This document shows, piece after piece, positions 27,834 through 35,268 of a stretch of 47,817 nt of DNA (position 1 is its first letter; every line of letters begins with the position of its first letter). The DNA is taken from the NCBI GenBank assembly GCA_017449975.1, contig JAFSYK010000005.1, positions 1-47,817 of the forward strand, given 5' to 3'. The notes below the pieces were generated by a model. It had not been told where the DNA came from. It did not search any database and worked only from the letters and a program-made list of their open reading frames with translations. The stretch is from Bacteroidales bacterium (GTDB taxonomy: Bacteria > Bacteroidota > Bacteroidia > Bacteroidales > P3). Made by a program: the position numbers and the translations under genes.

Positions 27834-28417
27834 CCTATATACATATTATGTTCTTTGGCCAGGCGACGGAGGTTGATGATGGCGTAGCGCATACGACCCA
27901 GGGCCGTGTTGATGCTGACACCGGTGCGGGCCGCAATGTCTTTGAAGTCGCACTTGCCGTAGTGGCGCAGGATAACGACACGACGCTGCTCGGGCGGCAG
28001 CATCTTGACCAGCTTGCGAATGCTCTGGCTGGTCTGCTTGCGCATGATGGCATGCTCGATGTTCTCCTCCTCGATGCGCAGCGTGTCTACCACGTTGCAC
28101 TCGGGCTTGTTGGGGACGATGGGCATCTTGTTGTTGCGACGGTAGTAGTCGACAATGAGGTTGTGGGCGATGCGCATGACCCAATGGATGAATTTGTTTT
28201 CATCCTTGTAGACGCCCTGGCTGAGCGTCATGACAACCTTGAAGAATGTGTCTTGGAAAATGTCGTCGGCGACATCTTTGTCTTTGACGACAGAAAAAAT
28301 GTAGCCATAAACCTTCGTCTGATAACGCGAAAGCAACTCCTCGAAACAGGAATAATCACCGTTCTTGTAACCTTTAATCAACTCATTGTCGGTGAGTTCT
28401 CTCAATGATTTGTCCAT
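27827..28417 (-). CDS. ECF-type RNA polymerase sigma-70 factor
   Basis: The 196-residue protein has sigma region 2 (about residues 26-95: YSCFEELLSRYQTKVYGYIF, the core-binding DDIFQDTFFKV helix, and NKFIHWVMRIAHNLIVDYYR) and region 4 (about 130-186: LPPEQRRVVILRHYGKCDFK, DIAARTGVSINTALGRMRYA). The layout is that of group 4 (ECF) sigma factors, which redirect RNA polymerase to stress or envelope promoters. No anti-sigma gene of the FecR or zinc-binding type follows; instead a 61-residue protein does. The linker of about 30 residues between regions 2 and 4 contains a Pro-rich stretch. Confidence 0.92.
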   Translation of the reverse strand: MDKSLRELTDNELIKGYKNGDYSCFEELLSRYQTKVYGYIFSVVKDKDVADDIFQDTFFKVVMTLSQGVYKDENKFIHWVMRIAHNLIVDYYRRNNKMPIVPNKPECNVVDTLRIEEENIEHAIMRKQTSQSIRKLVKMLPPEQRRVVILRHYGKCDFKDIAARTGVSINTALGRMRYAIINLRRLAKEHNMYIGL

Positions 28418-28498
28418 AGGACAGCGGTTTGGGGGTTAGAAACTGATAATGCTGTTTCGATAGAGACGGTATTGGTTGAACAGAATAGGTTGAGGTTG

Positions 28499-28506
28499 CA
28501 AAGATA
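28499..28506 (-). promoter_or_regulatory. Promoter -7 box of the sigma-factor gene
   Basis: The minus strand reads TATCTTTG then CA, a perfect TAnnTTTG. The leader to the ATG at 28417 is about 75 nt. Upstream is a 7-bp A/T-rich triplication (ttttgaa) that also forms the 3' flank of miaA. Confidence 0.7.
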
Positions 28507-28548
28507 AAAAATAATTTTGAATTTTGAATTTTGAAATTATTGGAGCGG

Positions 28549-29460
28549 CTAGAATAACCTAGGAAAATTTTCCAGGATTTCATTTAGGAGGGCTTGGGGT
28601 CCTTTGGTTCCTTCCAGCCAGTGGATGGATACGCCGTTGCGTTCCATGTGGCGGAGGTAGGTCATCTGACGTTTGGCAAAGCGACGGATGTCGCGGAAAA
28701 GGAGTTCAAACATCTCCTCGTAGCTGCATTCGCCCAACAGGTAGCAGGTGAGGTGGCGGTATTCGAGACCATAGCGTTTGAGTCTATCGGCGTCGACGCC
28801 GCTGTCGAGCAGCCGTTGCACCTCGTCGACCATGCCTTCTTCCAATCGCTGTCGTAGCCGGCGCTCGATGCGCTGAATGATTATCTCGCGCGGGAAGGTG
28901 ACGGCATAGATACGATGTTCCATTTCCGGCATGACGACATGGTGGTCGGGATGCTGCAGCGCATATTCCTGTATTTCCAACGCACGGACGAGTCGGTCGC
29001 GGCTCTCGGTGTCGGTATGGTTGTGCAACTTGACGAGCGACGCCAGCCGACGTGTCAGTTCCTCGTCACTGACGTCGGCGACGCTGGCGCGGAAAGCCTC
29101 GTCGACGGGTGCATGCGACAACGGAAAGTTGCGCACCACAGCATCGACATAGAGCCCCGTGCCACCACAGAGTATGGGCTGACGGCCTGCGGCGACGATG
29201 GAACGGTAGGCCTGGATGAAGTCGTTCTGGAACTGGTAGACATTATACTCATAGCCCGGGTCGTGGATGTCGATGAGGTGGACAGGCACAGGGCTGCCGC
29301 CCTCGCTGTATTCGGTAAGGTCTTTGCCGGTGCCGATATCCATGCCGCGGAACACCTGACGTGAGTCGGCGCTGATGATTTCACCGTCGAGGGCACGTGC
29401 CACCGCCACCGCCAGGGCTGTCTTGCCGGTAGCGGTGGGACCTGTGATGGTCAGTAGCAT
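28549..29460 (-). CDS. miaA: tRNA dimethylallyltransferase
   Basis: The enzyme transfers a dimethylallyl group to A37 of tRNAs reading UNN codons, the first step to ms2i6A. It is 303 residues. The P-loop GPTATGKT (residues 7-14) is followed by EIISADSRQVFRGMDIGTGK, the DIHDPGYEYNVYQF region, CGGTGLYVDAVV and GLEYRHLTCYL. The C-terminal RRFAKRQMTYLRHMERNGVS matches the family end. It is followed by the sigma-factor promoter and preceded by repeats. Confidence 0.96.
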   Translation of the reverse strand: MLLTITGPTATGKTALAVAVARALDGEIISADSRQVFRGMDIGTGKDLTEYSEGGSPVPVHLIDIHDPGYEYNVYQFQNDFIQAYRSIVAAGRQPILCGGTGLYVDAVVRNFPLSHAPVDEAFRASVADVSDEELTRRLASLVKLHNHTDTESRDRLVRALEIQEYALQHPDHHVVMPEMEHRIYAVTFPREIIIQRIERRLRQRLEEGMVDEVQRLLDSGVDADRLKRYGLEYRHLTCYLLGECSYEEMFELLFRDIRRFAKRQMTYLRHMERNGVSIHWLEGTKGPQALLNEILENFPRLF

Positions 29461-29496
29461 GGGTGTGGTGGAATCTCTGATAATAATGTTTTATTT

Positions 29497-29955
29497 GACC
29501 ACGGATCTAACGGATTGAACGGATATTTCGGATAATCTGTGGGGATTCGTGTGATCTGTGTTCGGATTACGGGTGAAACCTCTGATGTTTTTGTTTTTGA
29601 CCACGGATATAACGGATTGAACGGATATTTCGGATAATCTGTGGAGATCCGTGTGATCTGTGTTCGGATTTCGGGTGAAACCTCTGATATTTTTTTTTGA
29701 CCACGGATCTAGCGGATTGAACGGATATTTCGGATAATCTGTGGGGATTCGTGTGATCTGTGCTCGTACTGCGGGTGAAACCTCTGATGTTTTTGTTTTT
29801 GACCACGGATCTAACGGATTGAACGGATATTTCGGATAATCTGTGGAGATCCGTGCGATCTGTGTTCGGATTTCGGGTGGTGTTTTGACCACGGATTGAA
29901 CGGATTTACACGGATTATCCATTTTATCCGCTAGATCCGTACTCAAGTTATTCGT
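29497..29955. repeat. Four ~100-bp tandem repeats plus a truncated fifth
   Basis: Units start with gaccacggat at 29497, 29599, 29699, 29801 and 29887. Spacings are 102, 100, 102 and 86 bp. Each unit itself opens with four nonamers (acggatcta, acggattga, acggatatt, tcggataat), so a 9-bp period is nested in a 100-bp period. The open frame across it translates to repeated YPKYPFNPLDPW-like text and is not a credible gene. It fills the gap between the PorE-like gene and miaA. Confidence 0.9.
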
Positions 29956-29961
29956 GGTCTC

Positions 29962-32637
29962 TTAGTCGAAGAAGAAGAGGGTGCCGGTCTTTTTGTCGAA
30001 CTCGTAGGTGCCGAAGCGGGCGAGGCCGCTGCGGTTGATGGTGAACTTATAGTCCACCCCTTTCACCACGACCACTTCGACGTTCTGCAGCTTGCGCTGG
30101 CCAATCTGCATCTCCTTGAACATGACCGTGGCCTTGTCGAGGATGTTGCCCTCGGGGTCGAAGGCGTTGTCACGCTCGGGGAAGTCCTCTTTGTTGATGC
30201 GACGCTGGTAGAGCAGGTTCATGGCCTCCTCCCAAGCGATGGCGATAGGCTCGGCGAAGCGCTCGTCGATGAGCATGGGCATCTGGGCACCGTTGACGAT
30301 GCAGGATATCTCGCCCTTGGCGGAATGAATCATGGCCACGGGGATGGCGTTCTCGTCGTGGATGATGGAGACCTCCTCGGGGGCTTCCTCCAGCGGTTTG
30401 TTGACGAGGTCGATGACCTTGCCATCCTCCGTCTGCTGGACGAGCGGCGTATCGGAGTTCATGTTGTTGACAACACGTTTGGAGACGTAATCGGTGCGCA
30501 GTATCTGGAACTCGATGCGGCGGTTGAGCTGGTGAGCCACCTCCCGATATTCGTCGCCCGGCAGGCGGTTGATGTAGTCGCACTCCAGCGTGGTGCCCGC
30601 CGAGAAGTTGTAGGCATGGCCGTTGCGGCGCACGGTGATGTCGCGGTCGAGGGTGCGGGGCACACGCTCGGCGTAACCCTTGGCCACAAGACGTTCGCGC
30701 TCGATGCCACGCGACACCAGGTAGTCGACCACGGACTGGGCACGACGTTGCGACAGCGTGTCGTTGGTGAGGCCGATGAAGGGCTGGCAGTCGGTGTGGG
30801 CACGAATCTCGACGACGATATCGGGGTTGTTCATCATGACCAGATAGAGATCCATCAAGGAATCCATGAACTCTTCTTTCAAATCCCACTTGGCGAGGTC
30901 GTAGCGTATCTCGGGCAGCACGACGGGCTGTTTGGGTACCGGCTCGATGCGCATATCGTGGACGATGTCCTTGTCGGTGGTGTAGCCACGGGTGCTCTCC
31001 GACTCCTCCAGCGTGAAGTAGTCGACCTTGGAGACAAAAATCTTATAGACCACGTCGCGTTTCACCTGATCGGTGCCGAAGCGGTAGAAACCTTTCTTGT
31101 TGGTGTAGACCTCGTTCTCGCTGCCGTCGGAACCCACAAGGAGGATGCGGGCGCCGTCGACGAGCTGCATCGATTTCTCGTCGCGCACGATACCCTCAAT
31201 GCTGTAGAGCAGCGGGGGAAGCTCGAAGTAGAAGAGGTCGTCGTGGAGCTGGCCAATCTTCTTACCCTTGAGGTCAATCTTCGGATTGTGGGGGTCGTCG
31301 AACGGACGGTTGGAGGAGAAATAGCCGCGCTCCATCATGTAGTGGTTGTCGCCGGGGTAGTAGACGATGCTCATCTCGTCGTAGGAGGAGTTGATGGGCA
31401 CACCTAAGTTATGGGGTTTGGTGAAACGGGTGCCGCGGCGCTCGGTGGAGAAGAGGTCCTGACCACCCACGCCGGGGAGACCGTTGGAGGAGAAATAGAG
31501 CAGCGTGTCGTTGCGCAGCACGGGGAAGACCTCGCGGCCGGCCGTGTTGATGATGGTACCCAGGTTGACAGGCGTACCGAAATCATCGGCCTTGGACTTA
31601 CGGGTGACGACCCACAAGTCGTAGTCGCCCGATCCGCCAGGCATATCCGACGAGAAGTACATGGTCAGACCATCGCTGGTGACGGCGGGATAGAGGTAGT
31701 TGTAGGCGGTGTCGCCCAACTCGATGCGCACTGCGGGTTCCCACTCGGCAGTCGAGGCGGGCTCGTCGTTCTTGCCTTTCTTCTTGCTGCCCTTGGCGGC
31801 ACGACCCTTGGTCTCGCCGGCAGCCTTGCTGGTGACATAGATGTAGCAACCTTGCGTCTGATTCTTGCGTGCGTCACAACGCGAGAAGTAGACCGTCTGC
31901 CCGTCGGGCGAGAAGCAGGCTTCACCTTCGTTGGCAGGACCGTTGATGTGGCCGTCTTTCTCGAAGCGCTCGGGCGTCGAGGACCAGTTGCCCTTGCGGT
32001 CGCGGAACACCTGATAGATGTCGGAGAACGCCTGACCGGTCCAAGCATCTGTGGCGTCGCCGCCACCGTCGTCGAAACGCGAAGAGGTGAAGGTCAGCCG
32101 ATTGGTGTCGTCGCCCATGAAGTGGGGCGCCCAGTCGTTGTATTCGGTGTTCCAGGTATCGAGGCGTTTCAACACATGACGCGTGCGGTTGGCGAAGAGC
32201 TCGCTGACATAAGCAAGCGAGTTGCGGCGCGAGACGGCATACTTGTCGTTGGGCGCAATCTCGATATAGCGGTTGTAACTCTCCTCGGCCTCCTCGAGTT
32301 TATTCTCGAAACGATACATCTCTGCCAGATAGAAATAAATCTTCGGCTCGGTGGTGTAAAACTTGTTGTTGATGAGTTGCCGGTAGATGTGCTCCGCTTT
32401 GGGGAAATTGTTCATCAGACGGTAGCACTCGGCCATCTGGAAATAGAGACGGTTTTTCTCCACCTTGTTGCCTTTGACACTCTGGTAGGCCTCCTCGTAT
32501 TTCTGAAGGGCAGCGATATACTGCTTCTGGTCGAACAATGCGTCCGCTTTTTGTGCCAGCGACTTCGACTGCGCCATTGCCGCAGACGACAGCACCACCA
32601 TCATAAGCAGAAAAAGAGCTTTCTTCGCCGTTTTCAT
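29962..32637 (-). CDS. PorE-like TPR/beta-propeller/OmpA protein with C-terminal retropepsin-like domain
   Basis: The start MKTAKKALFLLMMVVLSSAA (32635-32637) gives a Sec signal peptide cleaved near MAQ; an upstream ATG 57 bp earlier would bury it. The protein is 891 residues. Domains: TPR-like helices (about 24-135), PD40-type beta-propeller (165-475; blades with FSPDGQTVYFS, SDGLTMYFSSD, DTLLYFSSNG), a carboxypeptidase-regulatory-like domain (478-565), and an OmpA-type peptidoglycan-binding domain (575-720: VEIRAHTDCQPF, NDTLSQRRAQSVVDYLVSRG, LNRRIEFQ) with an insertion at about 660-700. This order is that of T9SS component PorE, which anchors the secretion machine to peptidoglycan. The extra part 768-891 looks like an aspartic-protease fold of the retropepsin type in which DTGA has become DERF (D791). 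Homology to PorE is inferred; several Bacteroidota paralogues share the layout. Confidence 0.8.
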   Translation of the reverse strand: MKTAKKALFLLMMVVLSSAAMAQSKSLAQKADALFDQKQYIAALQKYEEAYQSVKGNKVEKNRLYFQMAECYRLMNNFPKAEHIYRQLINNKFYTTEPKIYFYLAEMYRFENKLEEAEESYNRYIEIAPNDKYAVSRRNSLAYVSELFANRTRHVLKRLDTWNTEYNDWAPHFMGDDTNRLTFTSSRFDDGGGDATDAWTGQAFSDIYQVFRDRKGNWSSTPERFEKDGHINGPANEGEACFSPDGQTVYFSRCDARKNQTQGCYIYVTSKAAGETKGRAAKGSKKKGKNDEPASTAEWEPAVRIELGDTAYNYLYPAVTSDGLTMYFSSDMPGGSGDYDLWVVTRKSKADDFGTPVNLGTIINTAGREVFPVLRNDTLLYFSSNGLPGVGGQDLFSTERRGTRFTKPHNLGVPINSSYDEMSIVYYPGDNHYMMERGYFSSNRPFDDPHNPKIDLKGKKIGQLHDDLFYFELPPLLYSIEGIVRDEKSMQLVDGARILLVGSDGSENEVYTNKKGFYRFGTDQVKRDVVYKIFVSKVDYFTLEESESTRGYTTDKDIVHDMRIEPVPKQPVVLPEIRYDLAKWDLKEEFMDSLMDLYLVMMNNPDIVVEIRAHTDCQPFIGLTNDTLSQRRAQSVVDYLVSRGIERERLVAKGYAERVPRTLDRDITVRRNGHAYNFSAGTTLECDYINRLPGDEYREVAHQLNRRIEFQILRTDYVSKRVVNNMNSDTPLVQQTEDGKVIDLVNKPLEEAPEEVSIIHDENAIPVAMIHSAKGEISCIVNGAQMPMLIDERFAEPIAIAWEEAMNLLYQRRINKEDFPERDNAFDPEGNILDKATVMFKEMQIGQRKLQNVEVVVVKGVDYKFTINRSGLARFGTYEFDKKTGTLFFFD

Positions 32638-32731
32638 ATCGTATGTATCTGTTATACTAATTAATATAATAATACCAATATCAAATAGTTGCATCGCTTT
32701 CTATCATTTAGCGACGCACTATTTTGACGTG

Positions 32732-32739
32732 CTAAGATA
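32732..32739 (-). promoter_or_regulatory. Possible -7 box of the PorE-like gene
   Basis: The minus strand reads TATCTTAG, one mismatch from TAnnTTTG, about 95 bp upstream of the ATG. It lies in an A/T-rich stretch. No clear -33 TTTG is visible. Confidence 0.35.
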
Positions 32740-32761
32740 CGAAGAAAATTGGAAATTGAGA

Positions 32762-32830
32762 AATAAAGGTTAAAGGTTAGCGGTTATTGGTTATCGAATG
32801 GGGCTAATGGGACCAATGGGACTAATGGGC
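32762..32830 (-). repeat. Nonamer array beginning at the ABC ATPase stop codon
   Basis: In transcript sense positions 32830 to 32795 tile as GCCCATTAG, TCCCATTGG, TCCCATTAG, CCCCATTCG. The first unit encodes the last two residues (Ala-His) and the TAG stop. A period-7 TAACC series (TAACCAA, TAACCGC, TAACCTT) follows down to about 32765. Confidence 0.8.
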
Positions 32831-33574
32831 TTTCAGGAAGGGGTAGTCGACGCCGAAGACTTTTTGGATGTTGGCGGGGGTGAGGCCGGCGGACATGGGG
32901 CCTTGGAAATAGACGCGGTGGTCGTGGAGCAGGAGCAGCGACGGGCAGTAGCGGTAGGCGAGGTTGAGGTCGTGCATGACGATGAGGATGGTCTTGCCCT
33001 GGCTGCGGTTGATTTTGCACAAGAGCTCCATGATCTCAAACTGGTGGGCGATGTCGAGGTTGGAGGTGGGCTCGTCAAGCAACATGACGGGGGTGTCCTG
33101 TGCCAGGGCGCGCGCCAACATGACGCGCTGCCATTCGCCACCACTCATCTCATGGGGTTTGGAGAGGCGGAGCTCCCAAGTGTTGGTGAGACGCATGCAG
33201 CGTTCGACCATCTCCCAGTCGCGCTGCGACTCGTTCTGCAGCCGATACTGGTAGGGGTTGCGCCCCATGAGCACCGTCTCGAAAGCGGTAAACTCGAAAT
33301 CGGTGTTACTGTGCTGCCGTACCAACGACACCTGCTGTGCCAGACGACGTATGCCGTAATCGCGGACATCGACGCCGTCGATGCACACGACACCTTCCTG
33401 CGGACGGATAAGGTTGCCGATGCAACGCAGCAGCGTGGTCTTGCCACAGCCATTGAGACCCATGACGGCATACATACCTCCCTGCTCGATGTCGGCATTG
33501 ATGTCGCAGAGCACCTGACGGGAACCGAAGGCGCAATGCAGGTGTTGTATGGAGATCATGGCTGGGGCGGTCAT
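32822..33574 (-). CDS. ABC transporter ATP-binding protein, FecE/BtuD type
   Basis: The protein is 250 residues from the ATG at 33572-33574, which overlaps the permease stop as ATGA; a longer frame further upstream is in permease coding sequence and is rejected. It has Walker A GLNGCGKT (39-46), signature MSGGEWQR (143-150), Walker B VMLLDEP (163-169) with the D-loop SNLD, and the switch His in VMHD (201). The family powers import of ferric siderophores, haem or cobalamin across the inner membrane. Substrate cannot be read from this sequence. Confidence 0.93.
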   Translation of the reverse strand: MTAPAMISIQHLHCAFGSRQVLCDINADIEQGGMYAVMGLNGCGKTTLLRCIGNLIRPQEGVVCIDGVDVRDYGIRRLAQQVSLVRQHSNTDFEFTAFETVLMGRNPYQYRLQNESQRDWEMVERCMRLTNTWELRLSKPHEMSGGEWQRVMLARALAQDTPVMLLDEPTSNLDIAHQFEIMELLCKINRSQGKTILIVMHDLNLAYRYCPSLLLLHDHRVYFQGPMSAGLTPANIQKVFGVDYPFLKAH

Positions 33575-34521
33575 AGCATCTGTTTGTTGCGGTAGAGGAG
33601 GTAGATGAACAGCGGCGCGCCGACCAATGCCGTGAGGCTGCCCACAGGCAACTCGCCAGGCTGCAGCAGGGTGCGCGCCAAGGTGTCGCACACCAGCACG
33701 AAGATGCTGCCCAGCACGATGCTGTAGGGCAACACCCGCCGGTTGTCGGGACCCACAATAAGGCGGACGCAGTGCGGCACCACCAAGCCGACAAAGCCCA
33801 CGACACCCGAGCAGCTGACGGTGAAGGCAATCATAAAAGTGGTGGCCAACAGCAGCCGTTTCTTCACTTTCTCGACGTCGACGCCCATGCTCTGTGCCGC
33901 CTCGGAACCCACCAACAGCAGGTTGAGGTCGCGCGCATGACGCAGCACCACCGCCATGCCCAGCACGACGACCGGAAGCAGCGTGAAGACGCCGTTCCAG
34001 GTGGCGCTGGCAAAGCTGCCCATCGTCCAGAAGATGATGCTCTCCATCTTGTCCTGGTGCATGACCATGAGCAGCGATACCAGTGCAGAGATGAGGAACG
34101 TGAGGCAGACGCCTGTGAGCAACAACGTGGTGCTGTGCAGCCGGTTGCCGATGGTGGCGATACGGTAGATGAGCCAGATGGTGAAGAGCGCACTCAACAG
34201 CGCACAGCCGCCGATGCCCAGCAGTGTGTACTGCAGACCGGCGACGATGGCGATGGCGGCACCCAACGAAGCGCCCGACGAGATGCCCAGCACATAGGGG
34301 TCAGTGAGCGAGTTGCGGAAGATGGCCTGGTAGGAGGCTCCCGACACGGAGAGCGCGGCGCCAGCCAGCACACAGAGCAGGATGCGGGGCAGGCGCAGAT
34401 TAAGAAAAATGGGTGATTGCCAGAGGTCGGCCCACGCAATATGGGCGGCACCCATGGTGGCACTCACCACCATCAATGCCAGCAGGAGGACGATACACAG
34501 AACAAAGAACAACCGCTTCAT
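33571..34521 (-). CDS. ABC transporter permease, FecCD/BtuC family
   Basis: The 316-residue polytopic protein has about nine or ten hydrophobic segments. It has the family markers LRLPRILLCVLAGAALSVSG, YQAIFRNSLTDPYVLGISSG and GFVGLVVPHCVRLIVGPDNR, and ends GELPVGSLTALVGAPLFIYL. It forms the membrane channel for an iron-siderophore, haem or vitamin B12 importer. Its ATG overlaps the dapB stop (ATGA), and its stop overlaps the ATPase start in the same way. No substrate-binding protein or TonB receptor is encoded nearby, so its partner must be elsewhere. Confidence 0.93.
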   Translation of the reverse strand: MKRLFFVLCIVLLLALMVVSATMGAAHIAWADLWQSPIFLNLRLPRILLCVLAGAALSVSGASYQAIFRNSLTDPYVLGISSGASLGAAIAIVAGLQYTLLGIGGCALLSALFTIWLIYRIATIGNRLHSTTLLLTGVCLTFLISALVSLLMVMHQDKMESIIFWTMGSFASATWNGVFTLLPVVVLGMAVVLRHARDLNLLLVGSEAAQSMGVDVEKVKKRLLLATTFMIAFTVSCSGVVGFVGLVVPHCVRLIVGPDNRRVLPYSIVLGSIFVLVCDTLARTLLQPGELPVGSLTALVGAPLFIYLLYRNKQML

Positions 34522-35210
34522 GCCTCCGACAACAGGTCACGCATGGTGTAAAAGCCTTTACGCCCACACAGGTACTCGGCAGCCAACACAGCACCCAACG
34601 CCAGTCCCTGCCGACTCTTGGCACTATGTCGCAGCGTCAAGGTATCGACATCGCTGTCGTAGACCACCTCGTGGATGCCCGGCACCTCGCCCTCGCGGAT
34701 GGAGACGATGTCGCCCACCGGCATACGCTCGGCGTGGCAGACCTCATTGATGTCGCGCGCCAGCGTGATGGCGGTGCCACTGGGGGCGTCGAGCTTGTGG
34801 ATGTGGTGCGTCTCGCTGAGCGAGACCTTGTATTCGGGTCGCGCCGCCATAAGCTGTGCCAGACGGCGGTTGAGTTCGAACATAATGTTCATGCCGATGC
34901 TGAAATTCGAAGCCACCAGCAGCGCCTGGCCACGGTCGCGGCATTCGGCCGCCACGGCATCGAGTCGGTCGTACCAGCCCGTGGTGCCACAGACCACGGG
35001 AAGACCGAGATCGAAGCAACGGCGCAGGTTGTCGACGGCGACAGCCGGTTGCGAGAACTCGACCGCCACGTCGCAAGCGCGCAGCGCGTCACCGCAGCGG
35101 TTCCAGTCGTCGTCGTTATCGACAGTGCAGCCTATCTGGTGGCCGCGCTGCAGTGCGAGGGTTTCGATGGCATGACCCATCTTGCCATAACCAAGGATTG
35201 CGAGAAGCAT
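34518..35210 (-). CDS. dapB: 4-hydroxy-tetrahydrodipicolinate reductase
   Basis: This NAD(P)H-dependent enzyme of the diaminopimelate/lysine pathway feeds peptidoglycan and lysine synthesis. At 230 residues it is the short form common in Bacteroidota. The nucleotide-binding start is MLLAILGYGKMG, the nicotinamide-site motif is VVCGTTGW (73-79), and the catalytic loop is SETHHIHKLDAPSGTA (132-147) with His136 and Lys139. It lies 58 bp after recQ and is coupled by a 4-bp overlap to an unrelated-looking ABC permease. Confidence 0.95.
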   Translation of the reverse strand: MLLAILGYGKMGHAIETLALQRGHQIGCTVDNDDDWNRCGDALRACDVAVEFSQPAVAVDNLRRCFDLGLPVVCGTTGWYDRLDAVAAECRDRGQALLVASNFSIGMNIMFELNRRLAQLMAARPEYKVSLSETHHIHKLDAPSGTAITLARDINEVCHAERMPVGDIVSIREGEVPGIHEVVYDSDVDTLTLRHSAKSRQGLALGAVLAAEYLCGRKGFYTMRDLLSEA

Positions 35211-35215
35211 GGGGG

Positions 35216-35268
35216 AAGGGAAGGTTGAAGGGTTTTAGGTTGGAAGGGTTGGAGGGTTGGAAGGGAAA
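35216..35268 (-). repeat. Short-period array in the recQ-dapB gap
   Basis: In transcript sense the gap after the recQ stop consists of units such as CTTCCAACC, CTCCAACC, CTTCCAACC and CTTCAACC (period 8-9). There is no recognisable promoter, so recQ and dapB are probably co-transcribed. Confidence 0.65.

Noticed and set aside
29491-29946. 151-codon minus-strand frame over the 100-bp repeats
   Set aside because: It repeats the same translated phrase because the DNA repeats; unit lengths of 100 and 102 bp break the frame between copies, so no protein repeat is conserved.
29497-29955. CRISPR or integron-like array
   Set aside because: The repeats fill the whole unit, there are no unique spacers, and no integrase or cas gene is nearby.
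31411-32664. 417-codon plus-strand frame opposite the PorE-like gene (similarly 30325-31407)
   Set aside because: Antisense shadow; the minus strand has TPR, propeller and OmpA motifs in the right order.
32822-33691. Longer N-terminus (289 residues) for the ABC ATPase
   Set aside because: The extra 39 residues overlap permease coding sequence and look unlike the family; the ATGA overlap at 33571-33574 gives the proper start.
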